Notes under the pieces: generated by a model
The model's database searches: none
Told to the model about the DNA's origin: nothing
The model's input: the letters and a program-made list of their open reading frames with translations, nothing else
Source: CAWGJC01 sp965276665
GTDB taxonomy: Bacteria > Pseudomonadota > Alphaproteobacteria > Acetobacterales > Acetobacteraceae
Direction: 5' to 3'
Assembly: GCA_965276665.1 (NCBI GenBank)
Contig: OZ255620.1
Location: 3,348,001 to 3,412,000, forward strand
Length of the DNA: 64,000 bases
In this document: positions 16,115-23,784 of the stretch, piece after piece
Position numbering within the stretch: position 1 is the stretch's first letter
Layout: every line of letters begins with the position of its first letter
Made by a program: the position numbers and the translations under genes

Positions 16115-17191
16115 ATGAGGATCGTCGTCTTCGGCCTTGCCGTCAGCTCCTCATGGGGCAACGGCCATGCGGCCCTCTGGCGAGGGCTGATCCGCGCGTT
16201 GCATGCCTGTGGCCATCACGTGACCTTCTTCGAACGCGACGTGCCCTATTACGCGGGCCATCGCGACCTGCACGCATTTCCCGATGGCGGCGCGCTCGTT
16301 CTCTACGCCGACTGGGATCCGGAGGCCGCGCGACGCGCGGTGGAGGAGGCCGATGTCGCGATGGTCACCTCCTATTGTCCGGACGCGCTCGCCGCCACCA
16401 AGCTGGTGCTGGAAGGCCGCCGCGCGCTCCGCTGCTTCTACGATCTCGACACGCCGGTAACGCTCGCCCGCCTCGCGGCCGGCGAGATGGTCGAGTATAT
16501 CGGTCCCGACGGGCTCCGCGGGTTTGATCTCGTGCTGAGCTACACCGGCGGCGCGGCGCTCGACGGGCTCAGCGAAAGGCTCGGCGCGAGACGGGTGGCG
16601 CCGCTCTACGGATCAGCCGACCCGGATGTGCACCGCCCCGGCACGGCGGCGCCGCAGTATCGCGGCGCGCTCTCCTACCTTGGAACCTATGCCGCCGACC
16701 GCCAGGCTGTGCTCGAGCGGCTGTTCTGCGCGCCGGCGCGGGCCCGCCCCGACCAGCGCTTCGTGCTCGGCGGCGCGATGTATCCGCAGGATTTCCCCTG
16801 GACGGAGAATATTTATTTCATCCGCCACCTGCCGGCCGCCGAGCACGCCGCGTTCTATGCCTCGTCCCGCATGACCCTGAACGTCACGCGCCGCGCGATG
16901 GCCGAGATGGGCTGGTGCCCTTCCGGCCGGCTGTTCGAGGCAGCTTCCTGCGGCGTGCCCTTGCTGAGCGATTCCTGGGACGGGCTCGCTGCGTTTTTCC
17001 GCCCCGGCGAGGAGATCCTGGTGGCCGACAGCACCGAAGATGCGCTCGCTGCCCTCGCTCTGCCGGACGATGCGCTCGCCGCCATCGCACGCCGCGCCCG
17101 CGAGCGCACGCTCGACGAGCACAGCGCCGCGCGGCGCGCCGGCCAGATGCTGGCCGCCTTCGAGAACGCAGCCGCCCGCGAGCCCGCCTGA
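16115..17191 (+). CDS. CgeB-like family 1 glycosyltransferase
   Basis: Cytoplasmic GT-B fold transferase of 358 aa. The N-terminal domain opens with MRIVVFGLAVSSSWGNGHA, with a Gly-rich loop. The C-terminal domain has LGTYAADRQAVLERL near residue 188 and GRLFEAASCGVPLLSDSWDG near residue 270, where Glu and the following loop match the nucleotide-sugar-binding E-x-x-x-x-G-x-P pattern of the Glyco_trans_1_2/CgeB group. Its stop shares an A with the start of the nucleotidyltransferase gene (TGATG), so they are coupled. It likely transfers a sugar supplied by that partner to an unknown acceptor. Confidence 0.85.
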   Translation: MRIVVFGLAVSSSWGNGHAALWRGLIRALHACGHHVTFFERDVPYYAGHRDLHAFPDGGALVLYADWDPEAARRAVEEADVAMVTSYCPDALAATKLVLEGRRALRCFYDLDTPVTLARLAAGEMVEYIGPDGLRGFDLVLSYTGGAALDGLSERLGARRVAPLYGSADPDVHRPGTAAPQYRGALSYLGTYAADRQAVLERLFCAPARARPDQRFVLGGAMYPQDFPWTENIYFIRHLPAAEHAAFYASSRMTLNVTRRAMAEMGWCPSGRLFEAASCGVPLLSDSWDGLAAFFRPGEEILVADSTEDALAALALPDDALAAIARRARERTLDEHSAARRAGQMLAAFENAAAREPA

Positions 17192-17985
17192 TGTGGGGCA
17201 TCATTCCCGCGGCCGGCAACGGCATGCGCATCCAGCCTCTCGCCTTCTCGAAGGAATTGCTGCCGGTCGGCTCGCGCATCGACGCCGACGAGGTCGAGCG
17301 CCCGCGCGCGGTCAGCGAATATCTCGTCGAGCGGATGGTGCGCGGCGGCGCGACCAAGATCTGCTTCGTGATCTCGCCATGGAAATCCGACATCCTGCAA
17401 TATTATGGCGGCGCGGCGGCCGGGGCCGATATCGCCTATGTCATCCAGAGCCAGGCCGCCGGGCTGTGCGATGCGATCTTCTGCGCGCTGCCGCTGATCC
17501 ATCCCGATGACAAGGTGCTGGTCGGCCTGCCGGACACGGTGTGGTTTCCCGAGGACGGGTATCTGGCGCTGCCCGACGACCGGCTCGCCTTCCTGCTGTT
17601 CCATGTCGAGCGTCCGGCGTTGTTCGACGCGGTGGTGACCGATATCGTCGGACGCGTGCTGGAAATCGAGGTGAAATCCGATCAGGCGCAGTCGAACTGG
17701 GTCTGGGGTGCCTTCCGCCTGCCGGGCAGCGTATTACATGCGCTGCACGCGCTCTGGCTGCGGCGCGGCCGGCAGGACGAGTTCATCGGCACGCTGGTGA
17801 ATGCCTGGATCGCGGAAGGCGGTGAGGCGTGCGGCATCCGCGCCGGCCAGCGCTACGTGGATGTCGGCACGCTCGGCGGCTATCGCGAAGCGATCCGGCT
17901 GTTGGGCGGCGCGCCGTCGCCATCCGTGGCGGACGTGCAGCCGGCGCCGGCGCGGCGGAGAGGGATTGGACAGCTTCATGTCTGA
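17191..17985 (+). CDS. sugar nucleotidyltransferase
   Basis: Protein of 264 aa of the RmlA/GalU-like nucleotidyltransferase family. It opens with GIIPAAGNGMRIQPLAFSKE, the G-x-G-x-R...P-K-type nucleotide-binding loop, although the Arg/Pro/Lys spacing is atypical (FSKELLPVG). The mid domain has PDDKVLVGLPDTVWFP near residue 108 and the C terminus RYVDVGTLGGYREAIRLL near residue 220 is typical for this fold. It is translationally coupled to the glycosyltransferase upstream and overlaps the methyltransferase downstream by 8 bases. It presumably activates a sugar 1-phosphate for the neighbouring transferase. Confidence 0.86.
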   Translation: MWGIIPAAGNGMRIQPLAFSKELLPVGSRIDADEVERPRAVSEYLVERMVRGGATKICFVISPWKSDILQYYGGAAAGADIAYVIQSQAAGLCDAIFCALPLIHPDDKVLVGLPDTVWFPEDGYLALPDDRLAFLLFHVERPALFDAVVTDIVGRVLEIEVKSDQAQSNWVWGAFRLPGSVLHALHALWLRRGRQDEFIGTLVNAWIAEGGEACGIRAGQRYVDVGTLGGYREAIRLLGGAPSPSVADVQPAPARRRGIGQLHV

Positions 17986-18748
17986 AGACTGGACCGAAGA
18001 GCAGTTGCGTGAACGCATCGCGGCGCTTGGCCCGTGGTTCCACAACATGCGCCTTGGCGACGTCTGGACCGCGCCCGAGCATTTCCTCGGCGACTACCCG
18101 AACCTCAAATGGCGCCGCTACGCCGACGCCATCCCGCAGGATCTGCGCGGGCGGACCGTGCTCGATATCGGCTGCAACGGCGGGTTCTTCTCGATGGAGA
18201 TGAAGCGCCGCGGCGCCGATCGTGTGCTCGGCATCGATTTCGACGAGGATTACCTGGCCCAGGCTCGCTTCGCCGCGGAGGTCGAAGGGCTCGACATCGA
18301 GTTCCGCCGCATGTCGGTGTACGATATCGGCGCGCTGCGGGAACGCTTCGACATCGTGTTCTTCATCGGCGTGTTCTATCATCTTCGTCATCCCTTGCTG
18401 GCGCTCGACCTGGTGCATGAGCACGTCACGCGCGATCTGCTTATCTTCCAGTCGCTGCAGCGCGGCAGCACGCATATCGCGAAGCTGGCGCATGACTACC
18501 CGTTCGCGGAGAATGCGACTTTCGACGATCCGGGTTATCCAAAAATGCACTTCATCGAGCACAGCTATTCGCATGACCCGACGAATTGGTGGGCGCCCAA
18601 CCGCGCCTGCACCGAGGCGATGCTGCGGAGCGCCGGGTTCGACATCATCGACCGGCCGGAGGAGGAGACCTATCTCTGCCGCCACGTAGCGCGCACGAGC
18701 GGCGATTATGGGCCGGTCTATCCGGCGCGCGGGGACCGATCGTCATGA
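17978..18748 (+). CDS. SAM-dependent methyltransferase (TIGR04290/Rta_06860-like)
   Basis: Class I methyltransferase of 256 aa. The SAM motif I is VLDIGCNGGFFSMEMKRRGA near residue 62 and the acidic motif II is GIDFDEDYL near residue 88. A conserved FFIGVFYHLRHPLLAL segment lies near residue 125, and a C-terminal block near residues 200-215 contains HSYSHDPTNWWAPNR. This pattern fits the family I know as TIGR04290, which is usually encoded next to a CgeB-like transferase, a nucleotidyltransferase and a beta-xylosidase-like protein, exactly as here. It overlaps the preceding gene by 8 bases and the following gene by 4 (ATGA). The methyl acceptor is unknown; a sugar hydroxyl is a reasonable guess. 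Confidence 0.87.
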   Translation: MSEDWTEEQLRERIAALGPWFHNMRLGDVWTAPEHFLGDYPNLKWRRYADAIPQDLRGRTVLDIGCNGGFFSMEMKRRGADRVLGIDFDEDYLAQARFAAEVEGLDIEFRRMSVYDIGALRERFDIVFFIGVFYHLRHPLLALDLVHEHVTRDLLIFQSLQRGSTHIAKLAHDYPFAENATFDDPGYPKMHFIEHSYSHDPTNWWAPNRACTEAMLRSAGFDIIDRPEEETYLCRHVARTSGDYGPVYPARGDRSS

Positions 18749-19710
18749 TCGAAGCAGCAATGATCTGGAACGAGCCCAACAACAAATCGCATTGGGATCT
18801 CGAGGCGGATCCCGAATGGCGGATCTTCGCCCGCATGGCCCGGCTCGCCGGAGAGGCGATCGCCGCCGAAGCGCCCGGTCTGCCGCGCGTGCTCGGCGGC
18901 ATGTCGCCGATCGATCCGAATTTCGTCCGCCTGCTCGCCCGCCAGGGCACGCTGGCGGAGATGGACGCGGTGGCCGTGCACGGCTTCCCGCTGGACTGGA
19001 ACCACTGGAAGCTCGACGACTGGCCGGACCAGATCCGGTCGATCTCCGACGCGACGCATCTGCCGGTCTGGGTGTCGGAAGTCGGCATCTCCACCTTCGG
19101 CGCCGAGGAGGTGCAGGAGTGGGGGCTGCGGCGCACCGCAGAGCTGCTGCATGGCCGGTCGCCGCGCATCCATTGGTACAGCCTCTACGACCTGCCTGCC
19201 GCCTGGCCCGCCACCACGCGGCACAAGGAAGCGGAAGGCTCATCCTACTATCGGCATTTCCACATGGGCCTGCTCGACGAACACGGGCAGAAGAAGCGCG
19301 CGGCGAAGATCTTCCATGAATTCACCCCTGAGATCGGGCTCTGCCAATGGTTCCATTTCCAGGACCATCGGCTTGACGACGCGGTGCGCCAGATGAAGGA
19401 GCTCGGCGTCACCTATCTGCGTACCGGGCTGAGCTGGGCGGATTTCTACCGCCCGGACGCCGAGGCGTGGTTCGACCGCCAGATGGCGGCGCTCGAGGAT
19501 TTCGCCGTCACAATCACCTTCTGCTTCACGCCGGAGGACAAGGGCGTGTGGCCGCATTACGCCGCGCCGCCGCGCGAGCCGGCGGAATTCGCCGAGTTCT
19601 GCGGCCGGATGATCCGCCGCTATCTCGGCCATCTGCCGCGGCAGAGCGCGCCAAAAGGCCCTGAAGCCGCCGACGCCTTCGAGCGGGCCGACATCGCCGA
19701 ACGGCCATAG
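18745..19710 (+). CDS. beta-xylosidase-like glycoside hydrolase with permuted TIM barrel
   Basis: Protein of 321 aa. It begins at MIEAAMIWNEPNNKSHWD, where WNEPN is the clan A acid/base Glu motif that normally sits in the middle of a glycosidase barrel. A second conserved Glu follows in PVWVSEVGIS near residue 112, the nucleophile position. Only after that come segments that look like the first strands of the same fold: GLCQWFHFQDHRLDDAVRQM near residue 198, YLRTGLSWADFYRPD near residue 228 and FCFTPEDKGVWPHYAAPPRE near residue 258. The order therefore appears circularly permuted. There is no signal peptide, so it acts in the cytoplasm. It is the last gene of the coupled GT-NTase-methyltransferase run and may edit or transfer the glycan rather than degrade food sugars. 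Confidence 0.8.
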   Translation: MIEAAMIWNEPNNKSHWDLEADPEWRIFARMARLAGEAIAAEAPGLPRVLGGMSPIDPNFVRLLARQGTLAEMDAVAVHGFPLDWNHWKLDDWPDQIRSISDATHLPVWVSEVGISTFGAEEVQEWGLRRTAELLHGRSPRIHWYSLYDLPAAWPATTRHKEAEGSSYYRHFHMGLLDEHGQKKRAAKIFHEFTPEIGLCQWFHFQDHRLDDAVRQMKELGVTYLRTGLSWADFYRPDAEAWFDRQMAALEDFAVTITFCFTPEDKGVWPHYAAPPREPAEFAEFCGRMIRRYLGHLPRQSAPKGPEAADAFERADIAERP

Positions 19711-19719
19711 CGCGGTTCT

Positions 19720-19917
19720 CTACTGGGTGAGGTGACTTGTCATGCGCACCATCAGCTGCACCATCGTCGGCAGCTGATTGGTGATGCCGGTCGCATCATT
19801 GGCGATGAAGAAATAGCGCGGCGATGAGGCGCAGGCCGCCAAGTCAGGCACGATCTCGCCTGAGCCCGGCGCGACATACACGCTGCCGAGGCACGACGCT
19901 TCCCATTGCGTAGCGGA
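19720..19917 (-). pseudogene. C-terminal relic of a TadG-like (VWA-type pilus assembly) gene
   Basis: In this otherwise non-coding gap the minus strand reads about 65 open codons ending in TAG at 19720-19722. The end of the translation contains LAACASSPRYFFIAND, then a helix-like stretch ending in MVRMTSHLTQ. This resembles the extreme C terminus of TadG-related proteins with a von Willebrand A domain (C-A-S...Y-F-x-A...then a final LTQ/LTK). A TGA at the upstream edge and absence of any start codon or VWA domain indicate a truncated relic. The family call rests on recognition of a short motif, so it is tentative. Confidence 0.4.
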
Positions 19918-19920
19918 TCA

Positions 19921-19932
19921 GGCAAGCTTGCC
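19921..19932. promoter_or_regulatory. palindromic operator candidate upstream of GntR
   Basis: A perfect 12-base palindrome, GGCAAGCTTGCC, lies 20 bases before the ATG of the GntR gene at 19953. GntR-family dimers commonly bind such sites in their own promoters, so this is a candidate autoregulatory site for the sugar-acid locus. It also falls at the edge of the TadG-like relic, so it could be chance. Confidence 0.35.
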
Positions 19933-19952
19933 CGCGCTCAGCAGGCCATGCG

Positions 19953-20648
19953 ATGCTTGGACAGCAACGCCTACCGCGGACACGGGTCCCGCGGGCGGAC
20001 GGTCCGACCGGTTACCGCCGGGTTGCGGCCGAACTCCGTCAGCGCATCCTGGATGGCGAAACGCCACCGGGCAGTTGGCTCCGGTTGCAGGCCGTCGCGG
20101 ACAGCCTGGGGGTCAGCGTGCAACCGGTGCGCGAAGCGCTCCAATTGCTGGAGGGGGAGGGTCTGCTGGAGATCCTTCCCAATCGTGGTGCCCGCGTGCA
20201 CGGGCTTGACCGCCGCCGTCTCACCCATATCTTCGAGACGCTCGCCGCGCTTGAATCCTACACCGCGCGGCGCTTCGCCGAGGACGCGACGCTGCGGGAG
20301 CTGCGTGGACTGCAGACTGTGCAGGCGCAGCACGATGCGGCGGTGGCGGCCTCCGACCTGCCGGCGGTGTCCATCGCCAACAAGGAATTCCACGGCGTCG
20401 TCAATGGTCGCGGAGAAAATCTTCTGATAGGCGATCTGATCGCCCGCTACATCGATCTGAGCCGCACGCTGCTCGATCGCATCGGTGTCGCAACGGGTTA
20501 TCTGGGACGGGCAAAACATCAGCATCACGCCATGCTGACGGCATTCCGTCGCCGCGACGCTTCCGCCGCCGCCGATCTCGGCGCCGCCCATGTCCGCCAT
20601 GCGCAGGACATGCTGCTGGCCCGGCTGCAGACCGGCTGGGGGCGATGA
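19953..20648 (+). CDS. GntR family transcriptional regulator (FadR/FCD subfamily)
   Basis: DNA-binding regulator of 231 aa. The winged helix-turn-helix covers residues 20-85, with the conserved SLGVSVQPVREALQLLEGEG and the wing ILPNRGARVHG. The C-terminal FCD ligand domain has the metal-binding pattern: HDAAVAA, FHGVVNGRGEN and two later His-containing helices (AKHQHHAMLTAF near 190 and AAHVRHAQDML near 215). FCD regulators usually sense sugar acids or other organic acids. Its stop overlaps an upstream ATG of the next gene (ATGA), so it is probably co-transcribed with, and controls, the SDR/dehydratase/transporter genes downstream. Confidence 0.9.
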   Translation: MLGQQRLPRTRVPRADGPTGYRRVAAELRQRILDGETPPGSWLRLQAVADSLGVSVQPVREALQLLEGEGLLEILPNRGARVHGLDRRRLTHIFETLAALESYTARRFAEDATLRELRGLQTVQAQHDAAVAASDLPAVSIANKEFHGVVNGRGENLLIGDLIARYIDLSRTLLDRIGVATGYLGRAKHQHHAMLTAFRRRDASAAADLGAAHVRHAQDMLLARLQTGWGR

Positions 20649-20692
20649 GCCCGGCGGCACACGGCATCCACATCACGGGGAGAGAAAGCGGC

Positions 20693-21502
20693 ATGACGAA
20701 AATCGTCGTCACCGGCGCGTCGGGCAATATCGGCGGCAAGCTCAGGGACCATTTCGCAACGCTTGGCTGGGATGTCGTCGGGCTCGATGTGGCGGCAGCG
20801 CCCGGCGTGCAGGCCGCCGACCTGGCCAAGTGGGACGAGGCCTGGACCTCGACGCTGCAAGGGGCCGATGCGGTGATCCATCTGGCGGGCAATCCGAGTC
20901 CGCGCACCAGCTGGGCCTCCGCGCAGCGTCTGAATATCGACCTCACGATGAACGTGTACGAGGCGGCGGCGCGTGGCGGCGCCAAGCGGGTGATCTTTGC
21001 CAGCTCCAACTGGGTGGTCGCCGGTCATCGCTTCGAGGAATGGCCGCTGACCACCGACATCGAGCCCTATCCGGTCAATCCGTACGGCATCTCGAAGCTG
21101 GTCGGCGAGCGGCTCGGGCGGTCGTACAGCGAGCGCTGGAGTCTCTCCGTCATCTGCTTTCGCATCGGCTATTGCCAGCGCGGGGAGAACCGGCCCGGCG
21201 CGCATATGGGCTGGGGGGCGTGGGGGCAGCGCATGTGGCTCTCCGACCGCGATCTCTGCCAGGGATTCGAGAAAGCCGTCCGCGCCCCGCCGAGCCTGCG
21301 CTTCGCCGTGCTGAACCTGATGTCGCGCATCGACGGCATGCGCTGGGATCTCGAGGCCACGCGCAACGCCATCGGCTACGAGCCGGAGGACAGCGCGGCC
21401 GTGCAGGAGGACGGGGCGTCGCGTCAGCAGACCGAGTCCGCCCGCCATGCGCGGCGGCTGGTGGAATCCGCCGAAGAGCTCATCCAGGATCGGCGCTGGT
21501 GA
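20693..21502 (+). CDS. NAD-dependent epimerase/dehydratase family, uronate-dehydrogenase-like
   Basis: Extended SDR of 269 aa from the ATG at 20693, chosen because GGGAGAG lies 8-9 bases upstream and the product starts MTKIVVTGASGNIGGKL. An upstream in-frame ATG at 20645 overlapping the regulator stop would add 16 residues. The NAD motif is GASGNIG, the active-site Ser is in FASSNWVVAG near residue 105 and Tyr-x-x-x-Lys is YGISK near residue 130. Size and motifs resemble uronate dehydrogenases, which oxidise glucuronate or galacturonate to the aldaric lactone. The following enolase-superfamily dehydratase and RraA-like gene fit a uronate-to-aldarate oxidation route, but specificity is inferred. 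Confidence 0.8.
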   Translation: MTKIVVTGASGNIGGKLRDHFATLGWDVVGLDVAAAPGVQAADLAKWDEAWTSTLQGADAVIHLAGNPSPRTSWASAQRLNIDLTMNVYEAAARGGAKRVIFASSNWVVAGHRFEEWPLTTDIEPYPVNPYGISKLVGERLGRSYSERWSLSVICFRIGYCQRGENRPGAHMGWGAWGQRMWLSDRDLCQGFEKAVRAPPSLRFAVLNLMSRIDGMRWDLEATRNAIGYEPEDSAAVQEDGASRQQTESARHARRLVESAEELIQDRRW

Positions 21503-21588
21503 GCGGCACGCCGTAGGGAGTTGCTTCCTGCCCCGCCCGGCCGGTGGACGTCCGCGCGCGCCCGGAAGCAAAAATTCCAACGGGCGCG

Positions 21589-21618
21589 TTGCCGTGCCGG
21601 GATGAGCCGGTCTAGGCT
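21589..21618 (+). promoter_or_regulatory. candidate promoter for the sugar-acid operon
   Basis: In the 165-base gap before the enolase-superfamily gene there is TTGCCG (21589-21594), an 18-base spacer and TAGGCT (21613-21618), followed by the start codon 50 bases later. It is a reasonable sigma70-like promoter. No strong dyad is visible beside it. Confidence 0.3.
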
Positions 21619-21667
21619 TCCTCCCAACATGCTCCGGTGAGAGCGCGACAGAGGAAGGAGCCGCCCA

Positions 21668-22993
21668 TTGGACGTCCCTGTTCAGGATCAGGCGAAGCAT
21701 GCCGCCGCGCAGGTCGAGAATGCCGTCAGCCGGCATTCGCAGCCGAGCGCGCTCCGTATCACCGACATGCGGGTCGCGACCGTCACCGGCCATTGCTACT
21801 ATCCAATTCTGCGCATCGACACGAATCAGGGCGTCTATGGTCTGGGCGAGGTGCGGGATGGCGGCCATCCCGGCAACGCGCTGCAGTTCAAGCACATGCT
21901 GCTCGGGCAGAATCCGTGCAACGTCGACATGATCTTCAAGGCGATCCGCCGTTACGGCAGCTGGGGCCGCGAGGGCGGCGGCGTGTCGGGGATCGAGATC
22001 GCGCTCTGGGATCTGATCGGCAAGGTCTACGGCGTTCCCTGCTACCAGCTGCTTGGCGGCAAATACCGCGATCGCGTGAGGCTCTACGGCGACACGCCGG
22101 CGCCGCGCGAGGCGACGCCGGCGGGTTATGCGGAGGCGGTGCTGGCCCGCAAGCAGATGGGGCTGAGCTTCATCAAGTTCGACGTCCGTGCCAGCCTGTT
22201 CGAGACGATGCCGGGCGGCGCCATCGGGCAGAAGGACCGCTATGAATATGGGCTGGCGAAGGCGTGGCGCGCGCCCTCCGCCGGCCGCGGCGCCAAGCTG
22301 AGCGAGAAGGGGATCGCCGCCGCCGCCGAGATCGTGGGCGCCGTGCGCGAGACGGCCGGCGCCGACATCTCGCTCTGCATCGATCATTTCGGTGAAGGCT
22401 ACATGACGGCCGACGAGGCGATCCGCCTCGGCCGCGCTTTGGAGAAATACGATCTCGCCTGGATCGAGGATCCGCTCCCCTGGCACGACATCGCCGGGCA
22501 CAGAAAGGTGGCCGACGCGCTGCAGGTGCCGGTCGCCGCCGGCGAGGATCTCTATCTCTGGGATGCGTTCCGCGAGCCGATAGAGACCCGCGCCTTCGAC
22601 GTGCTGCACCCCGATCTGCTGACCTCCGGCGGCATGACGGAGACCAAGGCGATCGCCGATTTCGGCGAACGCCACGGCCTGCCGACGGCGCTGCATTGCT
22701 GCTCCTCGCCGATCGGCTTCATGGCGAACGTACATTGCGGCGCGGCGATCTCGAGCCTGGTGGCGGTGGAGCATCACGGGCTCGACATTCCCTGGTGGCC
22801 CGATCTCGTCACCGGCCTCGCGCCCGATTACCTGAGCGAGGGCTACGTCACCGTGCCGGATGCGCCCGGTCTCGGCGTCGATCTCAATCTCGAGGTCGTC
22901 GAGGCGCATCTTCGCACGCCCGGCACGTTGTTCGAGCCGACGGAATGGTGGAACCAGTGCCGCGTCGGCTTCGACCGCATTCCCCGCGAGTGA
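21668..22993 (+). CDS. mandelate racemase/muconate lactonizing enzyme family protein (1 of 3)
   Basis: Enolase-superfamily enzyme of 441 aa that abstracts the alpha proton of a carboxylate, most likely as a sugar-acid dehydratase. The TTG start at 21668 is supported by AAGGAG 6 bases upstream; it gives a longer N-terminal tail than usual. The three metal ligands are visible as Asp in CIDHFGEG near residue 239, Glu in WIEDPLPW near residue 265 and Glu in AAGEDLYLW near residue 292. A catalytic His candidate is in LHCCSSPIGFM near residue 342. The second-strand motif is FIKFDVR, so the usual Lys-x-Lys is Lys-x-Asp. It lies between a uronate-dehydrogenase-like gene and an RraA-like gene. Confidence 0.88.
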   Translation: MDVPVQDQAKHAAAQVENAVSRHSQPSALRITDMRVATVTGHCYYPILRIDTNQGVYGLGEVRDGGHPGNALQFKHMLLGQNPCNVDMIFKAIRRYGSWGREGGGVSGIEIALWDLIGKVYGVPCYQLLGGKYRDRVRLYGDTPAPREATPAGYAEAVLARKQMGLSFIKFDVRASLFETMPGGAIGQKDRYEYGLAKAWRAPSAGRGAKLSEKGIAAAAEIVGAVRETAGADISLCIDHFGEGYMTADEAIRLGRALEKYDLAWIEDPLPWHDIAGHRKVADALQVPVAAGEDLYLWDAFREPIETRAFDVLHPDLLTSGGMTETKAIADFGERHGLPTALHCCSSPIGFMANVHCGAAISSLVAVEHHGLDIPWWPDLVTGLAPDYLSEGYVTVPDAPGLGVDLNLEVVEAHLRTPGTLFEPTEWWNQCRVGFDRIPRE

Positions 22994-23002
22994 AAGCGAA
23001 CG

Positions 23003-23740
23003 ATGATCCAGACACACGATATCGAACGTCCGTCCAAGGATCTGGTGGAGGCGTTGCGTGCGGTCGGCGCGGCGACCGCCACGAGCACGCTGAGCCGGCT
23101 CGGCGTGCGCAACGCGCATATGGCCGGGCCGCTCGCCTTCACGCCCGGCAAGACCATCGCGGGGCCGGCGCTCACCTTGCAGTTCATGCCGAAGCGCGAG
23201 GATCTCTACGGCGAGGACGAGTATGCGCAGCCGGAGATGCAGCTGCACCGGCATGTGCTCTATCACACGCAACCCGGCGACATCGTCGTGGTGGATGCGC
23301 GCGGCGACATGCGGAGCGGCATTTTCGGCGAAATGATGCTGACCTATTTCAAGGGGCGCGGCGGCGCGGGCGTGGTGATCGACGGCTGCCTGCGCGATTT
23401 CAAGAATGCGAAGACCATCGATCTCGGCTACTGGATTCGCGGCGTCACGCCGAATTTCCACACCCAGACCGATCTGATGCCGTTCGCGGTGAACGGCCCG
23501 ATCGCCTGCGGCGGCGTGCTGGTGATGCCGGGCGACATTATCGTGGCCGATGATGACGGCGCGGTGGTGGTGCCGGTTAAGCTGGCGCAGGCGGTGATCG
23601 AGGGCGCTCACAAGCATCACGAATGGGAAGATTTCTCCAAGGAGCGGTTGATGGCCGGTGGCGATCTCCGCCGCTACTACCCGCTGCACGATGACGCGCG
23701 GCCGGAATACGAGGCGTGGCTGGCGGCGCGGCGCCCGTAA
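23003..23740 (+). CDS. RraA family protein (aldolase/decarboxylase-like)
   Basis: Protein of 245 aa of the RraA/HMG-aldolase fold. Family features are the Gly-rich cap GKTIAGPALTLQ near residue 50, GDIVVVDARGDMRSGIFGEMM near residue 92 and GAGVVIDGCLRDFKNAK near residue 115, with the Arg-Asp pair that binds metal and substrate in 4-hydroxy-4-methyl-2-oxoglutarate aldolases. A C-terminal region (DIIVADDDGAVVVPVKLA) is also typical. It follows the dehydratase gene by 9 bases and precedes the importer. In sugar-acid loci such proteins act as class II pyruvate aldolases or oxaloacetate decarboxylases; which applies here is unknown. Confidence 0.87.
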   Translation: MIQTHDIERPSKDLVEALRAVGAATATSTLSRLGVRNAHMAGPLAFTPGKTIAGPALTLQFMPKREDLYGEDEYAQPEMQLHRHVLYHTQPGDIVVVDARGDMRSGIFGEMMLTYFKGRGGAGVVIDGCLRDFKNAKTIDLGYWIRGVTPNFHTQTDLMPFAVNGPIACGGVLVMPGDIIVADDDGAVVVPVKLAQAVIEGAHKHHEWEDFSKERLMAGGDLRRYYPLHDDARPEYEAWLAARRP

Positions 23741-23784
23741 ACGACCTCGCCCGGGAAACGGCGGGGCTTGGGAGAACGATCGCA

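Noticed and set aside
19953..20648. Assignment of the GntR gene to the glycan cassette upstream
   Set aside because: It overlaps and reads into the sugar-acid genes, and is separated from the cassette by a relic-containing gap.
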